A stretch of DNA of 7,552 bases, taken from NCBI GenBank assembly GCA_964369635.1, contig CAYJGN010000066.1, positions 1 through 7,552 on the forward strand, given 5' to 3'. Under the pieces are notes generated by a model that was not told the origin of the DNA, searched no databases, and saw only the letters and a program-made list of their open reading frames with translations. This stretch comes from CAYJGN01 sp964369635. Its GTDB lineage: Bacteria > Bacillota > Clostridia > Oscillospirales > Ruminococcaceae. This document shows, one piece after another, positions 6,477 to 7,552 of this stretch; position 1 is the first letter of the stretch; each line of letters starts with the position of its first letter. The position numbers and the translations under genes are program-made.

Positions 6477-7259
6477 ATGGATTTTTATAGTAAATTTGGG
6501 AAGAAAGCGGTCATTGGGATGATTCATCTGCTCCCGCTTCCGGGAAGCCCTAAGTACGGTGGTGATTTAGAGGCGGTTTATAAGGCGGCGCAGGCTGACC
6601 TTTTAGCTCTCAAAGAAGGGGGAATAAATGCGGCTATTATCGAGAACTTTGGCGATATTCCCTATGGAGTTGAGAATGAAATCATAACCCTTACAGCGCT
6701 AAGCTCTATTGCGGCGAGGCTTCGCGAAAAAAGCGATATGGTGCTTGGTGTTAATGTTCAGTTTAACGATATTGAAGCTGAGTGGGCGATTACCTATAGC
6801 TGCTCCCTTGATTTTCTTCGTGCAGAGGCTTTTGTTGAGAACAGGGTGGGCGTTCATGGTGTAACATATGCTGCGGCACCAAAGCTTGGAAGGCTTCGCG
6901 GCAGATACCCCAAAGATGCTCTCATTTTAGCTGATATAAACACAAAGCACACATTCCCGCTATGCCCGCAACCAATAGAATTTTCGGTACACGAGGCGAT
7001 AGCTTCAGGTGCAGATGCGCTGATAGTTACAGGACTATTAACTGGACAAAACCCAACCATTGAGCAGGTATCCGAAATAAAAGCAATGGCGGGGGATTTT
7101 CCTGTTATTCTTGGTAGTGGAGTTAATGAAAACAATATAGCGCAGTTCTTTGAGGTTGCAGATGGTGCTATTATAGGAAGCTCGATAAAATATGACGGAG
7201 ATGTTTTCAAAGGGGTTGACCCGAAAAGAGTTGCATCATTAATGGCGAAAATTAAGTAG
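6477..7259 (+). CDS. BtpA/SgcQ family TIM-barrel protein
   Basis: This 260-residue protein belongs to the BtpA family (PF03437, COG0434), predicted TIM-barrel enzymes of unproven reaction. Visible family segments are GMIHLLPLPGSP (14-25), ENFGDIPY (56-63), GVNVQFND (91-98), FLRAEAF (113-119), DINTKHTF (153-160), GADALIVTGLLTG (178-190), GSGV (213-216) and ADGAIIGSSIK (228-238). The last two segments resemble a phosphate-binding site at the C-terminal end of a TIM barrel. Cyanobacterial BtpA affects photosystem I stability, and E. coli SgcQ lies in a sugar phosphotransferase cluster. Neither role can be assumed in a spore-forming Firmicute. The start is secure, with AAGGAG at the right distance and a strong promoter. 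It appears to be transcribed alone and ends about 160 bases before a strong terminator. Confidence 0.92.
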   Translation: MDFYSKFGKKAVIGMIHLLPLPGSPKYGGDLEAVYKAAQADLLALKEGGINAAIIENFGDIPYGVENEIITLTALSSIAARLREKSDMVLGVNVQFNDIEAEWAITYSCSLDFLRAEAFVENRVGVHGVTYAAAPKLGRLRGRYPKDALILADINTKHTFPLCPQPIEFSVHEAIASGADALIVTGLLTGQNPTIEQVSEIKAMAGDFPVILGSGVNENNIAQFFEVADGAIIGSSIKYDGDVFKGVDPKRVASLMAKIK

Positions 7260-7421
7260 GGAAACTAAAATTAGCTTTGATAAAAATTATATTGCAAAAC
7301 AAGGAATGGTTTTGCCTATCAGATTTATGAAATTATGGCATCGGATGTTGCTTTCAGATAAAATATTGAGAAAACTGAGCTAAATAAGATTTTGAAGCGG
7401 CTAAACAAAATAAATATACCC

Positions 7422-7472
7422 CAAACAAAAGAATCTGACACTTTGAAATAAAGCGTCAGATTTTTTTGTTTG
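7422..7472. terminator. Strong bidirectional terminator after the btpA-family gene
   Basis: CAAACAAAAGAATCTGAC (7422-7439) pairs with GTCAGATTTTTTTGTTTG (7455-7472), 18 pairs with only one G-T wobble. After an A-C mismatch, CTTT pairs with AAAG (7450-7453) around a GAAAT loop. A seven-base T-run (7461-7467) serves the plus strand. On the minus strand the core hairpin ends in a T-rich CTTTTGTTTG, so it can also stop a convergent gene. Confidence 0.85.
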
Positions 7473-7505
7473 TTTTCCCTTTCGAATTACAAAACTGCTC
7501 CCTTT

Positions 7506-7552
7506 TTATTGTTCATACAGTTGTTTTACCATATGTCTAACAAATTGGGTGA
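7506..7552 (-). CDS. Possible C-terminal end of a convergent gene (partial)
   Basis: On the minus strand only one frame is open at the right edge. It reads TQFVRHMVKQLYEQ and ends with TAA at 7508-7506, followed by the bidirectional terminator. Fifteen codons are too few to identify a family. The convergent layout with the shared terminator is the main support. The call could be wrong, since a short open stretch can arise by chance. Confidence 0.35.
   Translation of the reverse strand, partial: TQFVRHMVKQLYEQ

Noticed and set aside
7533..7552. A plus-strand gene start (ATG reading MSNKLG) at the right edge
   Set aside because: No Shine-Dalgarno precedes it and no promoter is visible. The minus-strand frame ending at 7506 before a shared terminator fits better.

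Overview
The window looks like chromosomal DNA from a low-GC, spore-forming Firmicute, most likely a clostridial lineage. The support is a dipicolinate synthase pair (dpaA/dpaB, the spore-core DPA enzyme), a clostridial-type MurC, strong AGGAGG-like ribosome binding sites, AT-rich intergenic DNA, frequent ATA and AGA codons, and intrinsic terminators of simple hairpin type. I cannot name a genus from the sequence alone. There is no rRNA, tRNA, CRISPR array, transposase or phage gene. Most of the window is ordinary core genome.

Layout. Positions 1-141 are non-coding or undecidable and hold a GC-rich hairpin followed by an AT-rich one. On the minus strand, a MurR/RpiR-type regulator (1365-2237) is followed, with one shared base, by a HI0933/BaiN-type flavoprotein (142-1365). 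A 357-base gap (2238-2594) holds the regulator's candidate promoter and operator-like inverted repeat, and the terminator of the next unit. Also on the minus strand, dpaA (3164-3955) and dpaB (2595-3167) form a two-gene unit. murC (4058-5422, plus) diverges from dpaA across about 100 bases. murC and a short M24 metallopeptidase gene (5662-6363, minus) converge on a perfect 18-bp terminator hairpin. The M24 gene diverges from a BtpA/SgcQ-family gene (6477-7259, plus), which has a textbook sigma-A-like promoter. A second bidirectional terminator (7422-7472) separates btpA from what may be the last codons of a minus-strand gene at the right edge.

How the genes relate. dpaA and dpaB encode the two subunits of dipicolinate synthase, which acts in the mother cell late in sporulation. 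murC makes the first amino-acid addition to the peptidoglycan precursor. Their adjacency is divergent, so it need not mean co-regulation. The RpiR/flavoprotein pair is translationally linked, but its substrate is unknown. The M24/BtpA pair shares a promoter region; neither substrate is known.

The most notable observation is the start of dpaB. The conserved N-terminus of the protein is encoded upstream of the first in-frame ATG, but no ATG, GTG, TTG or CTG exists there. The codon in the right place, with an 8-base gap from a strong Shine-Dalgarno and in a 4-base ATAG overlap with the dpaA stop, is ATA. I found no sign of a clearly novel multi-gene system.
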